64,000 bases of DNA from Sapientia aquatica (GCF_004358105.1 NZ_SMYL01000001.1:186001-250000); one strand, 5' to 3'; positions 40,014-49,560 are shown, counted from the stretch's first letter. A program made the numbers and translations. The notes: generated by a model not told the origin, from the sequence alone.

Positions 40014-42050
40014 TTATTTGCTCTTACTGTTGCTGTTGTCGGGCAATACTTGCAACACGACGCCGGACGGCAATTCGGATGTATGGAATACCCGCTGTGT
40101 CGCCTTTTGGAAATCTTCCGGTTTGGCGTGCGGAATATCGACGAAGGTTTGAGGATTCAAATCAATCAACGGGAACCACGAACTTTGGATTTGCACCATG
40201 ATGCGATGTCCGCGTCGGAAAGTGTGATGCACGTCGGCCATGTTGTAGCTAATGGTCTCCACTTTGCCGGGCGTAAATGGTTCTGGTGTTTCGAAGCTAT
40301 GACGGAATTTGCCGCGCAGTGGATCGCCGCGCACCAATTGTTGGAAACCGGCTAAATTGAAGGCAGGGGGCGGCACATCTTTACCGCGTTCCTTGGCGTC
40401 AGCGTTAGGATATTCGGATGGATAAACGTCGATTAGTTTCACCACCCAATCGCTATCGGTGCCAGTAGTGGATACAAATAATTTTGGTGAAACTGGACCA
40501 GCCAAGGTGACATCCTGTTCTAACGGCTCAGTGCGATAAGTGAGTACATCGGGACGGCTGGACGCAAAGCGTTGGTCTGAGACCATGTATTCCTGCGGCA
40601 CGCCGGTGGCGACATAACTAATATACGGAACTGGTTTTTTAGGGTCGCTCACGTATTCGTCATACGAGGTATCTTTGGTCCCTTGTGGAGCTTGCCAAGT
40701 CAATTCGCCATGAGCGCCAAAATACAGCGTCTTGCTTTGTGCTTCTTGCGGTGGCCAGGCCGAATAATTGCGCCAAACGTTGGTACCTGTCTCGAAGGCA
40801 AATACTTCCGGAGTGGATTTATTTGGCACGCCTTTTAAGTTCTGTTCGAAAAATGGGAATTGAATTTTTTTACGGAAATAGTCGCCAGTCTTGCTATCAA
40901 AACTCACGTTACCCAAACTAGCACCATCGTTACGCGCCCAGCCGCCATGTACCCACGGGCCCATTACCAAGCCGTTATAAATGCCGGTGTTATTGCGTTT
41001 GATCGATTTGTAGGTGGTGAGTGGGCCTTGCAAATCTTCCGCGTCGTACCAGCCGCCCACCGTCAACACGGCTGCGTGGATATTCTTTAAATGCGGCGCG
41101 ATGTTGCGCGTTTGCCAGAATTGGTCGTAAGTGGAATGTTCAATCGTTGGCTGCAACAACTCGCGTTGATTCGGTGTGAGCGTACTAAGAATATTAGGCA
41201 AGTTTTGATGCGCTAAAAAGAATTCGTAGCCGTCGCTGGTACCGTAATCAAATCCGCTCCAGTGTTTTGGCAGTGGAGTTGGATTTTTTTGCTCGGTGAA
41301 GGCGGAATAAAAATCAAAGTTCGCCGCCAACATAAACGCGCCGCCATGATATGAATCGTCGTTCATGAATAAGTCAGTCACTGGTGCTTGTGGCGAGGCG
41401 GCTTTAATTGCCGGATGCGAATTAATAATGCTGGCGGAGGTATAAAAGCCCGGATACGAAATGCCTAAAATCCCGACTTTGCCATTGTTGTTGGGTACGT
41501 GTTTTAGCAACCATTCGACCGAGTCATACATGTCTTCGCTCTCGTTACCTTCGCCTTTTTCTCGCTTAGGATTAACGTGCGGCGTCATTTCTTGCCACTT
41601 GCCTTCGGACATATACCGTCCGCGCACATCTTGCTTGACGAAGATGTAGCCGCTTTTTTCAAACTCGACGGAAGGGCCAATTGATTTTGGGAAGTAACTT
41701 ACTCCGTAATGCAGCTCGCCTTGCGAATTTACCCCTGCGCTATAGGGCGTGCGTTGGAATAAGAAGGGATAGGATTTGGAGGAGTCTTTAGGGAGATACA
41801 CGACTGTGAACAGATGAACTCCATCGCGCATCGGTATGTTGAATTCGTATTTGGTGTAATGCTCTCGGACAACGTAATTGGGCGATGCGGCATCGTCATC
41901 TTCATCCTCAGCGCTGGTGGCAACGGTGGCGGCGTGTTTATTATTTTCGGCGGCATGCGCCTGAGCATAAAACTGCGCTATGCTTAATAGGATGAGAACG
42001 GCCAAGCTCTGGGTAAGTCGCTTTTTTAGGCTTATGGTTAAAGTCATCAT
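40014..42050 (-). CDS. Secreted CocE/NonD-type (S15 X-Pro peptidase-like) hydrolase
   Basis: The 678-residue protein has a signal peptide ending near AQAHAAEN (about residue 34). The alpha/beta-hydrolase domain of family S15 carries the nucleophile in GILGISYPGFYTS, an acid near GGWYDAEDLQGP, and the histidine region MGPWVHGGW; a C-terminal jelly-roll domain follows (about residues 470-660, with HTFRRGHRIMVQIQSSWFP). Relatives include cocaine esterase, glutaryl acylases and alpha-amino-acid ester hydrolases. The protein is periplasmic or secreted; its substrate is unknown. ATGATG at 42050/42047 are alternative starts. Confidence 0.88.
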   Translation of the reverse strand: MMTLTISLKKRLTQSLAVLILLSIAQFYAQAHAAENNKHAATVATSAEDEDDDAASPNYVVREHYTKYEFNIPMRDGVHLFTVVYLPKDSSKSYPFLFQRTPYSAGVNSQGELHYGVSYFPKSIGPSVEFEKSGYIFVKQDVRGRYMSEGKWQEMTPHVNPKREKGEGNESEDMYDSVEWLLKHVPNNNGKVGILGISYPGFYTSASIINSHPAIKAASPQAPVTDLFMNDDSYHGGAFMLAANFDFYSAFTEQKNPTPLPKHWSGFDYGTSDGYEFFLAHQNLPNILSTLTPNQRELLQPTIEHSTYDQFWQTRNIAPHLKNIHAAVLTVGGWYDAEDLQGPLTTYKSIKRNNTGIYNGLVMGPWVHGGWARNDGASLGNVSFDSKTGDYFRKKIQFPFFEQNLKGVPNKSTPEVFAFETGTNVWRNYSAWPPQEAQSKTLYFGAHGELTWQAPQGTKDTSYDEYVSDPKKPVPYISYVATGVPQEYMVSDQRFASSRPDVLTYRTEPLEQDVTLAGPVSPKLFVSTTGTDSDWVVKLIDVYPSEYPNADAKERGKDVPPPAFNLAGFQQLVRGDPLRGKFRHSFETPEPFTPGKVETISYNMADVHHTFRRGHRIMVQIQSSWFPLIDLNPQTFVDIPHAKPEDFQKATQRVFHTSELPSGVVLQVLPDNSNSKSK

Positions 42051-42410
42051 TTTTCATTTCCGATAAGAAAGATTCACATATTGCCAGAAAAAAACGTAGT
42101 TTGGCTAAGTTCTTGGTGTGATTCGAATTGACGCCCCGTTTGCCGTGGCGGGACTGAGGAATTGCTGTGAATGAAATGTAGGGAAATGTGTCAAATTGTT
42201 TCGCACTGTTTAAGTTATGTGAAGTTGTAATTGATGGCGCGAAACATTTTACGATTAAACTGGTTCGGGCATAATTCTGCCAGCTTTGTGGATGTCAACC
42301 ATTCAAACAGTGGCCCGTTAAGTGGCCATGCATGAACATTGTCAAACCAACTCATGCATTCATTTTTCAATCTTTACTACTTATTGAATTACTTAATAAA
42401 GGGAAGTGTT
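42051..42410. other. Divergent intergenic region between the CocE-type and the small secreted protein genes
   Basis: This 360-base stretch holds the promoters of both divergent genes. I could not pick convincing promoter boxes, and I see no RNA gene or repeat. Confidence 0.5.
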
Positions 42411-42875
42411 ATGAACAAAATAGCAAAATACATCGCAGCCGTTGCATTAGTTGTAGGCTGTGTTCCGCTGACTTCAATGGCTTACGATTTACCAGGCAAA
42501 CATCCAGGCTATTTGCATTCCTTGACGGACTTGCGCACCGCACGCTGGTTCTTGGAGCACCAAGCCGGTGACGCCAAGGTGTACGCCGGTGAAGATGTCG
42601 CGATTAATGCCATCGATGCTGCAATCAGCGAAATCAAAAAAGCGTCTATCGATGACGGCAAAGATTTGCACGATCACCCACAAGTTGACGTGAAAGAGCA
42701 CGGCAGCCGCTTATTGAAAGCGATCGAGACTCTGAAAAAAGCGCACGCTGATATCGATAAGGAAGAGGACAATCCAAATGCACGTGAATTACGTCATCGC
42801 GCATTGGAGCACATCGACCGTGCGATTCACGCAGCCGAATCTGCACACGCTGAATGGTTGAAAGAGATGCACTAA
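42411..42875 (+). CDS. Small secreted histidine-rich helical protein, unknown function
   Basis: The 154-residue protein has a signal peptide (MNKIAKYIAAVALVVGC, cleavage near SMA-YDLPG). The mature part is predicted as long amphipathic helices with about 12 histidines spread through it (LHDHPQVD, RHRALEHID, AIHAAESAHAEW). I recognise no named family. The histidine content and helical bundle look suited to metal or haem binding, which is inference. A strong AAGGGAAGTGTT site fixes the start at 42411. It is divergent from the CocE-type hydrolase and ends at a shared terminator. Confidence 0.8.
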   Translation: MNKIAKYIAAVALVVGCVPLTSMAYDLPGKHPGYLHSLTDLRTARWFLEHQAGDAKVYAGEDVAINAIDAAISEIKKASIDDGKDLHDHPQVDVKEHGSRLLKAIETLKKAHADIDKEEDNPNARELRHRALEHIDRAIHAAESAHAEWLKEMH

Positions 42876-42920
42876 TCGGTGACATCGTTTGCTGCCACAT
42901 GAATGGGTGGCAGCAGAAAT

Positions 42921-42958
42921 AAAAACGCGGTCAGAGTGAATTCTGACCGCGTTTTTTA
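42921..42958. terminator. Bidirectional terminator between the small secreted protein gene and phoH
   Basis: ACGCGGTCAGA and TCTGACCGCGT pair perfectly around a 6-base loop, with A- and T-runs at the flanks. Confidence 0.93.
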
Positions 42959-42985
42959 TTGCCCTAACTGACGACTATTGAAGCG

Positions 42986-44731
42986 TTACAGCACTTCACT
43001 CGCATGATCGGCCAAGCGTGAACGCTCGCCGCGTGCCAAAGTAATGTGGCCACTATGCGCCCAACCTTTGAAACGATCCACGACATAGGTCAAGCCGCTG
43101 GAACCTTCGGTTAAATACGGCGTGTCGATCTGCGCGATATTGCCTAAGCAAATAATTTTGGTGCCGGGACCTGCGCGGGTGACCAAGGTTTTTACTTGTT
43201 TCGGCGTCAGATTCTGTGCCTCATCGATGATCAGGAATTTGTTCACAAATGTGCGACCGCGCATAAAGTTCAGTGATTTGATTTTGATCTTAGAACGAAT
43301 CAAATCTTGCGTTGCTGCGCGTCCCCAATCACCGCCGTCGTTGTCGGATTTGTTGAGCACTTCTAAGTTATCGTCGAAGGCGCCCATCCACGGCGACATT
43401 TTTTCTTCCTCGGTGCCGGGCAAGAAACCGATGTCTTCACCAACCGGAACGGTCACGCGCGTGACGATGATTTCGTTATAGGTTTTGGTTTCCAAAACTT
43501 GCGCTAAACCCGCGGCAAGGGCCAACAAGGTTTTACCCGTTCCAGCTTGACCGAGCAGGGTGACGAAATCGCATTCGGGATCCATCAACAAATTGAGCGC
43601 AAAGTTTTGCTCGCGATTGCGCGAAGTCACGCCCCAAACACTATGACGCGCATTGCCGAAATCACGCAGCGTTTGCAGCACCGCTGTTTTGCCATTGATT
43701 TGACGTACTTGGCCGTAGAACGAGGATTCGCCGTTGTTCGGTTCCAAATACACGAATTGGTTGACCAATAAATTGCCGATAAATGGGCCGGTTACGCGGT
43801 AGAAGGTGTTGCTAACTCCATTGCGGCTTTCTTGCCACGATTCCATCCCTTTGCCGTGTTTGTTCCAAAAGTCGAGTGGCAATTGGACTAATCCTGTGTA
43901 GAGCAAGTCAGAATCTTCCATGACGTGGTCATTGAAGTAGTCTTCTGCTGGCAAACCTAAGGCGCGCGCTTTGATGCGCATGTTGATGTCTTTGGACACC
44001 AGCACAATCGGGCGATTGGGGTATTCAAGCTCTAAGGCGCGTACCACCGCCAAAATTTGATTGTCGGCTTTGCCAACTGGCAAACCTTGCGGCAGATTGA
44101 TGTTTTGTAGCTTGGTTTGGAACAGCAAATGGCCTTTGGCTTCTTTGTTGCCGAGCTTGGATAAAGGAATACCTTTGCTGATTTCATCGTTGTCATCGTC
44201 ACCGACCAACGCATCCAATGAGCGCGACACTTGGCGCGCATTACGCGCCACTTCGGACATGCCTTTTTTGTGATTATCCAGTTCTTCCAGAGTAATCATC
44301 GGTAAATACACGTCGTGCTCTTCAAAACGGAATAGGCATGACGGGTCGTGCATCAATACGTTGGTATCGAGCACAAACATTTTCGTCTTGCCCGATTTGT
44401 CGGCGGCTTTGCTGGCACCGGATTTATGGCGCGTTGTGACCGATGCGTTGACTGCTGCGGCGTCGGCGCTCGTTGCTTTGTCCGCTGGAGCTGCTTTAGG
44501 CGTGGCAACGGGAGCTTTGGCAATTGGTGCAATGTTGTGGTTGATGGAAACAGGCTTGGTCAATACGGCAGGTTTTGATCTTGCTTTAGCAGGTTCATTG
44601 GCAACTGAGAGATTCGCTTTGGATGCTGATTGAGAATTAACGGATTTCGCTGCCGATTTTGTACTAGCCTTTGGATAGTCTTCTTTGGACAAAATCACGG
44701 CTGGTTTAGTTGGCATTTTAGGAAGTGGCAT
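42986..44731 (-). CDS. PhoH2-type PIN-PhoH fusion ATPase
   Basis: The 581-residue protein has a low-complexity N-terminal tail rich in Ala, Lys and Pro (about 1-110), a PIN nuclease domain (KMFVLDTNVLMHDPSC, about residues 116-240, with DxN metal-binding acids), and a C-terminal PhoH ATPase with Walker A GQAGTGKTLLALA (about residue 390) and Walker B FLIIDEAQNLTP. This fusion is the PhoH2/YlaK type; mycobacterial PhoH2 unwinds and cleaves RNA. The variable 110-residue tail is longer than usual. It follows bcp on the same strand but a terminator separates them. Confidence 0.9.
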   Translation of the reverse strand: MPLPKMPTKPAVILSKEDYPKASTKSAAKSVNSQSASKANLSVANEPAKARSKPAVLTKPVSINHNIAPIAKAPVATPKAAPADKATSADAAAVNASVTTRHKSGASKAADKSGKTKMFVLDTNVLMHDPSCLFRFEEHDVYLPMITLEELDNHKKGMSEVARNARQVSRSLDALVGDDDNDEISKGIPLSKLGNKEAKGHLLFQTKLQNINLPQGLPVGKADNQILAVVRALELEYPNRPIVLVSKDINMRIKARALGLPAEDYFNDHVMEDSDLLYTGLVQLPLDFWNKHGKGMESWQESRNGVSNTFYRVTGPFIGNLLVNQFVYLEPNNGESSFYGQVRQINGKTAVLQTLRDFGNARHSVWGVTSRNREQNFALNLLMDPECDFVTLLGQAGTGKTLLALAAGLAQVLETKTYNEIIVTRVTVPVGEDIGFLPGTEEEKMSPWMGAFDDNLEVLNKSDNDGGDWGRAATQDLIRSKIKIKSLNFMRGRTFVNKFLIIDEAQNLTPKQVKTLVTRAGPGTKIICLGNIAQIDTPYLTEGSSGLTYVVDRFKGWAHSGHITLARGERSRLADHASEVL

Positions 44732-44760
44732 TAGGACCCCAATTTACACAGTTGGAAATG

Positions 44761-44807
44761 AAAAAAAGCCGTTCAGAACATGCTGGCATGTCCCGAGTAC
44801 GGCCTTT
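44761..44807 (-). terminator. Terminator between bcp and the phoH-type gene
   Basis: On the minus strand a GCCGT/ACGGC outer stem encloses an inner GACATGC/GCATGTT stem and is followed by TTTTTTT. Confidence 0.75.
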
Positions 44808-44830
44808 CGATAGGTGGTTTTGTTGTTCAA

Positions 44831-45298
44831 TTAATTAGAGGCACTCACAAATTCCAGAACATCATCTACATGCCCATTTACTTTGACTGCACGCCATTCT
44901 TTCACTAATTTAGTATTGCCGTCAATCAAAAAAGTGCTGCGTTCAATTCCGCGAACCTGTTTGCCGTACATGCTTTTCATCTTCATGACGTCGAACATCG
45001 CGCACAGAATTTCTTCTGGGTCTGAAATCAACTCGAAAGGCAATTCCAGCTTGGCTTTGAAGTTCTCGTGGGAGCGCAAGCTGTCGCGGCTAATGCCAAA
45101 AATTTCGGTATTAGCGGCTTGAAATTGCGGATACAGTTCGCGGAACGCAATACTTTCAGTGGTGCAGCCGGGCGTATTGTCTTTTGGGTAAAAATACAAG
45201 ACGATGTTTTTGCCAGCATAGTCGGATAAGGTAAAAGTTTTTCCGCTCGTCATTGCAGCGGAAAAGTCGGTCACGCTTTTGTTGAGGCTAACTGTCAC
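44831..45298 (-). CDS. bcp: Thiol peroxidase Bcp (peroxiredoxin Q)
   Basis: The 155-residue peroxiredoxin has its peroxidatic cysteine in NTPGCTTESIAF (about residue 46). The usual second cysteine five residues later is absent (GCTTESIAF), so this is a one-cysteine or distant-resolving form. It reduces hydrogen and organic peroxides using thioredoxin. The start is a GTG with an AGGAG site 7 bases upstream. It lies 70 bases downstream of arnD on the same strand. Confidence 0.9.
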   Translation of the reverse strand: MTVSLNKSVTDFSAAMTSGKTFTLSDYAGKNIVLYFYPKDNTPGCTTESIAFRELYPQFQAANTEIFGISRDSLRSHENFKAKLELPFELISDPEEILCAMFDVMKMKSMYGKQVRGIERSTFLIDGNTKLVKEWRAVKVNGHVDDVLEFVSASN

Positions 45299-45368
45299 CG
45301 TGTTCTCCTGTGGGTAGTAGTTGATGTGTTATTCAGTTTGCCGCTTCCGAACTAGTTTTATCCCTTGG

Positions 45369-46310
45369 TTATGCCACGATCAATTCACCTGATCGGCCGG
45401 GGAGTTCTGCCCAGTGGAGTGGACGGCTTGGTAATTCGGTGTGTTGCTGTGCAATTGCTTGAGCATATTCGGCCATCGAGGTGCACTGATAACCTTGTGC
45501 TTTCCATCCAATCAGCAATTTTTCGAATATGGGGGCAAGTTTTTGCCCTTCAAGCTCTGCGTGTAAGGTAAATACGTGGTCTCTCGGCTGCTCGGTCAGT
45601 TTTAAAATGTGTTCGGCAATGTTATCTAGCTCAATACTGCTGCCATTGATGTTGCGGCCTAGCAGCTCGTCTAGCGTTGGCAGCGTAGTCGGCATTTGGA
45701 TGCAGTGCAATATTTTATCGTCAATGGCTAGGCGATAAGGACCTATTTCCGGTTCAAACAAACTGCCGTCGTCATTTAACTGGGCGCGACCATCGGAGGC
45801 ATAGTCCATGCCTAATTTGTCCAATTCAGCAAACGCATAGGGATTCATCTGCCAGCCAGCCGCGCCATGGGTTTTTGGGGCGAAGCCGAAAATTTCTTGA
45901 AAGCGCTGGGCCGATTTTTGCATCTGTTTTTGGGTCCAAGCCGCGCCGCGGTTGCGGACATTGTCCTGCCAATACACGTGATCCCACGTATGAATACCAC
46001 ATTCAAAGCCGGCTTGCGCCACTTCACGCAGTTGCTCGGCGCAGGTCAGGCCAATATCCGGTGCGGGCAATAACACGCCATACATCAGCGTTTTCAGGCC
46101 GTAATGTTCTACTACCGAAGTACGCGATACTTTTTGAAAAAAACCTGGCTTAAATGCGCGGCGCAGCGCCCATCCGGTGTGATCGGGGCCGAGCGAGAAT
46201 AAAAAAGTGGCATTCGCTTGATGTTGGGTCAATAAACGCACCAAATTAGGCGTGCCTTCGCGGCTGCCTCGATAAGTATCAACGTCAATTTTTAGCGTAA
46301 TGGTGGGCAT
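45369..46310 (-). CDS. arnD: Polysaccharide deacetylase ArnD (undecaprenyl-phosphate Ara4FN deformylase)
   Basis: The 313-residue protein matches ArnD: ITLKIDVDTYRGSREGTPNLVRLL at the N-terminus, with the family's catalytic aspartate, FECGIHTWDHVYWQDNV with the metal histidines, and AGWQMNPYAF. It removes the formyl group from undecaprenyl phosphate-Ara4FN, making the final donor. It lies downstream of the other arn genes on the same strand, but a strong terminator hairpin precedes it. Confidence 0.93.
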   Translation of the reverse strand: MPTITLKIDVDTYRGSREGTPNLVRLLTQHQANATFLFSLGPDHTGWALRRAFKPGFFQKVSRTSVVEHYGLKTLMYGVLLPAPDIGLTCAEQLREVAQAGFECGIHTWDHVYWQDNVRNRGAAWTQKQMQKSAQRFQEIFGFAPKTHGAAGWQMNPYAFAELDKLGMDYASDGRAQLNDDGSLFEPEIGPYRLAIDDKILHCIQMPTTLPTLDELLGRNINGSSIELDNIAEHILKLTEQPRDHVFTLHAELEGQKLAPIFEKLLIGWKAQGYQCTSMAEYAQAIAQQHTELPSRPLHWAELPGRSGELIVA

Positions 46311-46341
46311 GGTGTTCCGAACTGAATTTTAACGACGGGAT

Positions 46342-46387
46342 AAAAAAACGCTGCTGGAATACGTTGTAAGCGCATTCGAGCAGCGTT
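46342..46387 (-). terminator. Terminator between the ArnA decarboxylase gene and arnD
   Basis: On the minus strand AACGCTGCT pairs with AGCAGCGTT (inner GAAT/ATTC adds four pairs), followed by TTTTTTT. It cuts the arn series before arnD. Confidence 0.85.
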
Positions 46388-46402
46388 GATTGCGGCACAG
46401 AA

Positions 46403-47446
46403 TTAATCCATCAAGGCGCGCGCTTGAGCGACTTGGCTGCGGTAAGCGTCGAAAATATTACGCATCGTGTCTGGCATCGTGGTGTGCGGCGCCCATTTCA
46501 ATTCTTCTTTGGTATTGGTGATTTTTGGTACACGGTTTTGGACGTCTTGATAGCCCTTGCCGTAGTATGCCGCCGATGTTGTTTCCACGATTTGAACTTT
46601 TTTCGCGGTATCAGCGTATTCCGGATATTCCGCCGCCAACTCCAGCATCATGGTCGCTAATTCGCGGATCGAGAAGTTGTTGTCTGGATTACCGATGTTG
46701 TAAATCTTACCGGTGGCAACGCCGCCTTCGTTAGCGATAATTTTCATCAACGCATCAATACCGTCGTCGATATACGTGAATGCACGTTTTTGATGACCGC
46801 CATCAACGAGCGAGATGTTTTCACCGCGCACGATGTGACCAAAGAATTGGGTTACAACGCGTGAGCTACCTTCTTTTGGTGTGTGGATCGAATCCAAGCC
46901 AGCGCCGATCCAGTTAAATGGGCGGAAAAGAGTGAAATTCAAATTGTCTTCCATGCCATAACCCCAGATCACGCGATCCATCAGTTGCTTGGCACAGGAG
47001 TAAATCCAACGTGGCTTGTTGATTGGGCCGCAGACTAATTCGGATTCTTCTGGATCGAATTCCTCGTCGTGGCACATGCCATAGACTTCGGAAGTTGATG
47101 GGAATACCAAGTGTTTGCCGTATTTGGCTGCGGAACGCACTATAGGTAAATTGGCTTCAAAGTCCAATTCAAAGACGCGCAATGGTTTTTTAACGTAGGT
47201 CGATGGTGTTGCAATCGCCACCAATGGCAGGATGACGTCGCATTTTTTAACGTGGTACTCAACCCAATCTTTATTGATGGTGATGTCGCCTTCAAAAAAG
47301 TGCATACGTTCGTGGTTGAGAATGTCACCGATGCGATCGGTTTGCATGTCCATGCCATAAACATGCCAATCGGTCGTTTCTAAAATACGCTTAGAAAGGT
47401 GGTGACCGATGAAACCATTAACGCCAAGAATGAGGACTTTTTTCAT
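46403..47446 (-). CDS. UDP-glucuronate decarboxylase (ArnA C-terminal-type epimerase/dehydratase)
   Basis: The 347-residue protein equals the C-terminal decarboxylase domain of E. coli ArnA. It has an NAD-binding GVNGFIGHHL (about residues 8-17), SER/TYR catalytic residues in PSTSEVYG and YSCAKQLMDR, and RVVTQFFGH. It oxidises and decarboxylates UDP-glucuronate to UDP-4-ketopentose. In E. coli this is fused to the formyltransferase; here the two are separate genes, the formyltransferase lying 62 bases upstream. Confidence 0.92.
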   Translation of the reverse strand: MKKVLILGVNGFIGHHLSKRILETTDWHVYGMDMQTDRIGDILNHERMHFFEGDITINKDWVEYHVKKCDVILPLVAIATPSTYVKKPLRVFELDFEANLPIVRSAAKYGKHLVFPSTSEVYGMCHDEEFDPEESELVCGPINKPRWIYSCAKQLMDRVIWGYGMEDNLNFTLFRPFNWIGAGLDSIHTPKEGSSRVVTQFFGHIVRGENISLVDGGHQKRAFTYIDDGIDALMKIIANEGGVATGKIYNIGNPDNNFSIRELATMMLELAAEYPEYADTAKKVQIVETTSAAYYGKGYQDVQNRVPKITNTKEELKWAPHTTMPDTMRNIFDAYRSQVAQARALMD

Positions 47447-47508
47447 GAGGAGCTCTTTTTAAATTGAAATTGGGCTGCGTAGGCAACGTTGGGTTAGCTA
47501 GCGCTAAA

Positions 47509-48426
47509 TTAGCTTGATTCTAGTAACTGTTTGCATGTTTCGGGGCTAATTACTTTGCCCTCATAGATCAGTTCAGCGATGTTAAGCGCTTTCTCGTCAC
47601 CACATACGCCAAAGATGACATTATCCACTACACATATGCCTTGCGGCAAATTTGCTTTCGGTAAAGCTGTTAAACGTGCTTTTTTAATAATGAAGCGGTG
47701 GCCGTTTTGATCAGTAAATGCACCGGGGTAGGGTGGAGCGACTGCGCGGTGCAAGTTATAGACTTGCTGACCAGTTTGTTGCCAATTGATACGGCCATCT
47801 TCTGGCTTACGTCCGCCAAAATAACTACCTTGGCTTAATTCATTGGTAATTGTCGGAGCCGTTCCGGCCAATAATTGCGGAATCGCATGCCAAAGTGTTT
47901 GCTCGGAAGCAACGGTTAATTTACCGAATACATCAAACGCGGTGTCGTCGGGCAGAATCGGGACAGCGGTTTGGGCAATGATCGCGCCGGCGTCGGGTTT
48001 GGCTTCCATCGCGTGCAAAGTTGCGCCGGTTTCGGTTTCGCCGTGCAATACCGCCCAATTAACTGGAACGCGGCCGCGATATTTGGGCAGCAATGAACCA
48101 TGCAAGTTGTACGCGCCGCGTTTTGCCAGGGCTAATAAGTCCACTGGCAGCATGTTGCGGTAATAAAAGCTAAAGATGAAGTCGGGCGCTAATTCCTTGA
48201 CGGCATTAAATAAGGCATCGGCTTCTGGCTCAAATAAGGTGGGAATACCGTGTTCAGCGCACAGCGCCGCAACCGACTCAAACCAGATCGTTTCATTTGG
48301 ATTGTCATTGTGCGTGACGACCAAAGCAATATCGATTCCCCGCGCCAGCAATACTTTGATGCTATGAACACCAACGCTGTGGTAGGCAAACACCACAGCG
48401 CGATTGGCTAAATGCGCGTCAGTCAT
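47509..48426 (-). CDS. Formyltransferase (ArnA N-terminal-type)
   Basis: The 305-residue protein corresponds to the ArnA formyltransferase domain. It has a 10-formyl-THF-binding and catalytic region AYNLHGSLLPKYRGRVPVNWA with the Asn-His pair, and KPDAGAII with the catalytic aspartate. It formylates UDP-Ara4N. Its start overlaps the end of arnC by 8 bases, so the two are translationally coupled. Confidence 0.92.
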   Translation of the reverse strand: MTDAHLANRAVVFAYHSVGVHSIKVLLARGIDIALVVTHNDNPNETIWFESVAALCAEHGIPTLFEPEADALFNAVKELAPDFIFSFYYRNMLPVDLLALAKRGAYNLHGSLLPKYRGRVPVNWAVLHGETETGATLHAMEAKPDAGAIIAQTAVPILPDDTAFDVFGKLTVASEQTLWHAIPQLLAGTAPTITNELSQGSYFGGRKPEDGRINWQQTGQQVYNLHRAVAPPYPGAFTDQNGHRFIIKKARLTALPKANLPQGICVVDNVIFGVCGDEKALNIAELIYEGKVISPETCKQLLESS

Positions 48427-49393
48427 TCTGTTCCAAGATGGTTTGCACTACAAAGCGTGGTCGACCGCGCACTTGCTGGTAAATGCGACCAACGTATTCG
48501 CCCAATAAGCCGATCCCGAATAGCACGGTACCAATTAGGAAGAATGAAATGGCGAATAAGGTGAACACGCCTTCGGCTTCCGCGCCCAGCACAAATCGGC
48601 GGATCAGGAGCAAGAAAACCAAGGCGCCGGAACCCGCCGAAAGTATCATTCCAAACATGGAGAAAAGTTGTAATGGCACGATAGAGAACCCCGTCATTAA
48701 GTCAAAGTTGAGACGAATTAAGCTGTAGAGCGAGTACTTCGATTCTCCGGCTGAGCGTTCCTCGTGCTCGACAGTGATTTCAGTCGGATTGCGTGAAAAG
48801 GTGTACGCCAACGCAGGAACAAAGGTATTCATCTCGCTGCATTGGTTAATCAAATCGATCACATTGCGGCCGTAGGCGCGCAGCATATTGCCTTGATCGG
48901 TGATTTTGATGCGGGTGATTTTTTCGCGGAAGCGATTCATGGCTTTGGAAGCCCACGTACGCCACACGGAATCTTGCCGTTTGCGTCGAATGGAGCCGAC
49001 GTAGTCGTAGCCTTCTTGCATTTTTCTGACCAAGGCACCGATCTCTTCGGGCGGGTTTTGTAAATCCGCATCGAGGGTGACGATAATGTCGCCGCGTGTG
49101 GCCTGAAATCCCGCCAAGATTGCCATGTGCTGACCGTAATTGCCGTTAAACAGCACAACCCGCGTCACGTCGGGGCGCAAGCGGAATTGGTCGGATAAGA
49201 TTTCAGCGGATTTATCACGGCTGCCGTCATTGACGAAGACAACTTCGTAGCTCACGCCTTCTGCCGCTAGCTTGTCGAGCGCGGGATACAGGCGCGCAAA
49301 CAGTTTAGCAAGACCGGCTTGCTCATTGTAAATAGGGATGACAACAGAGAGTTCTGGTTTCATTGAGTGCATTGTTGTTGTGAACAGGGACAT
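48419..49393 (-). CDS. arnC: Undecaprenyl-phosphate Ara4FN transferase ArnC
   Basis: The 324-residue GT-A glycosyltransferase (family GT2) has SVVIPIYNEQAGL near residue 16, the metal-binding LDADLQNPPEE (about residue 99), and two C-terminal membrane helices (FALFLLLIRRF and SFFLIGTVLFGIGLLGEYVGRIY). It moves Ara4FN to undecaprenyl phosphate at the inner membrane. The start at 49393 follows an AAGGC site; an ATG at 49363 is an alternative. An inverted repeat without T-run lies in the 167-base gap to arnB. Confidence 0.93.
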   Translation of the reverse strand: MSLFTTTMHSMKPELSVVIPIYNEQAGLAKLFARLYPALDKLAAEGVSYEVVFVNDGSRDKSAEILSDQFRLRPDVTRVVLFNGNYGQHMAILAGFQATRGDIIVTLDADLQNPPEEIGALVRKMQEGYDYVGSIRRKRQDSVWRTWASKAMNRFREKITRIKITDQGNMLRAYGRNVIDLINQCSEMNTFVPALAYTFSRNPTEITVEHEERSAGESKYSLYSLIRLNFDLMTGFSIVPLQLFSMFGMILSAGSGALVFLLLIRRFVLGAEAEGVFTLFAISFFLIGTVLFGIGLLGEYVGRIYQQVRGRPRFVVQTILEQND

Positions 49394-49425
49394 TGCCTTG
49401 CCGAGTTTAGATTGAGCTTAGATGA

Positions 49426-49453
49426 GCGCGGCGTTTTGATTAAACGCCGTCGC
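49426..49453. other. Hairpin between arnB and arnC
   Basis: CGGCGTTT and AAACGCCG pair perfectly, with a further GCG/CGC extension past one bulged T. No T-run follows on either strand, so it may be a processing or regulatory hairpin inside the operon. Confidence 0.5.
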
Positions 49454-49560
49454 TAAACACCATTGCACAACTCAATCTTTAGACCAGTATAGTAAGCACT
49501 TTTGAAATGACAACTAGGCTGAAATTTCTCTTTGGCAATGTTTCTATTTAGAACTAAATT

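Noticed and set aside
39939-40355. Plus-strand 138-codon frame over the end of the CocE-type gene
   Set aside because: It is antisense to a well-supported hydrolase C-terminus and has no recognisable features.
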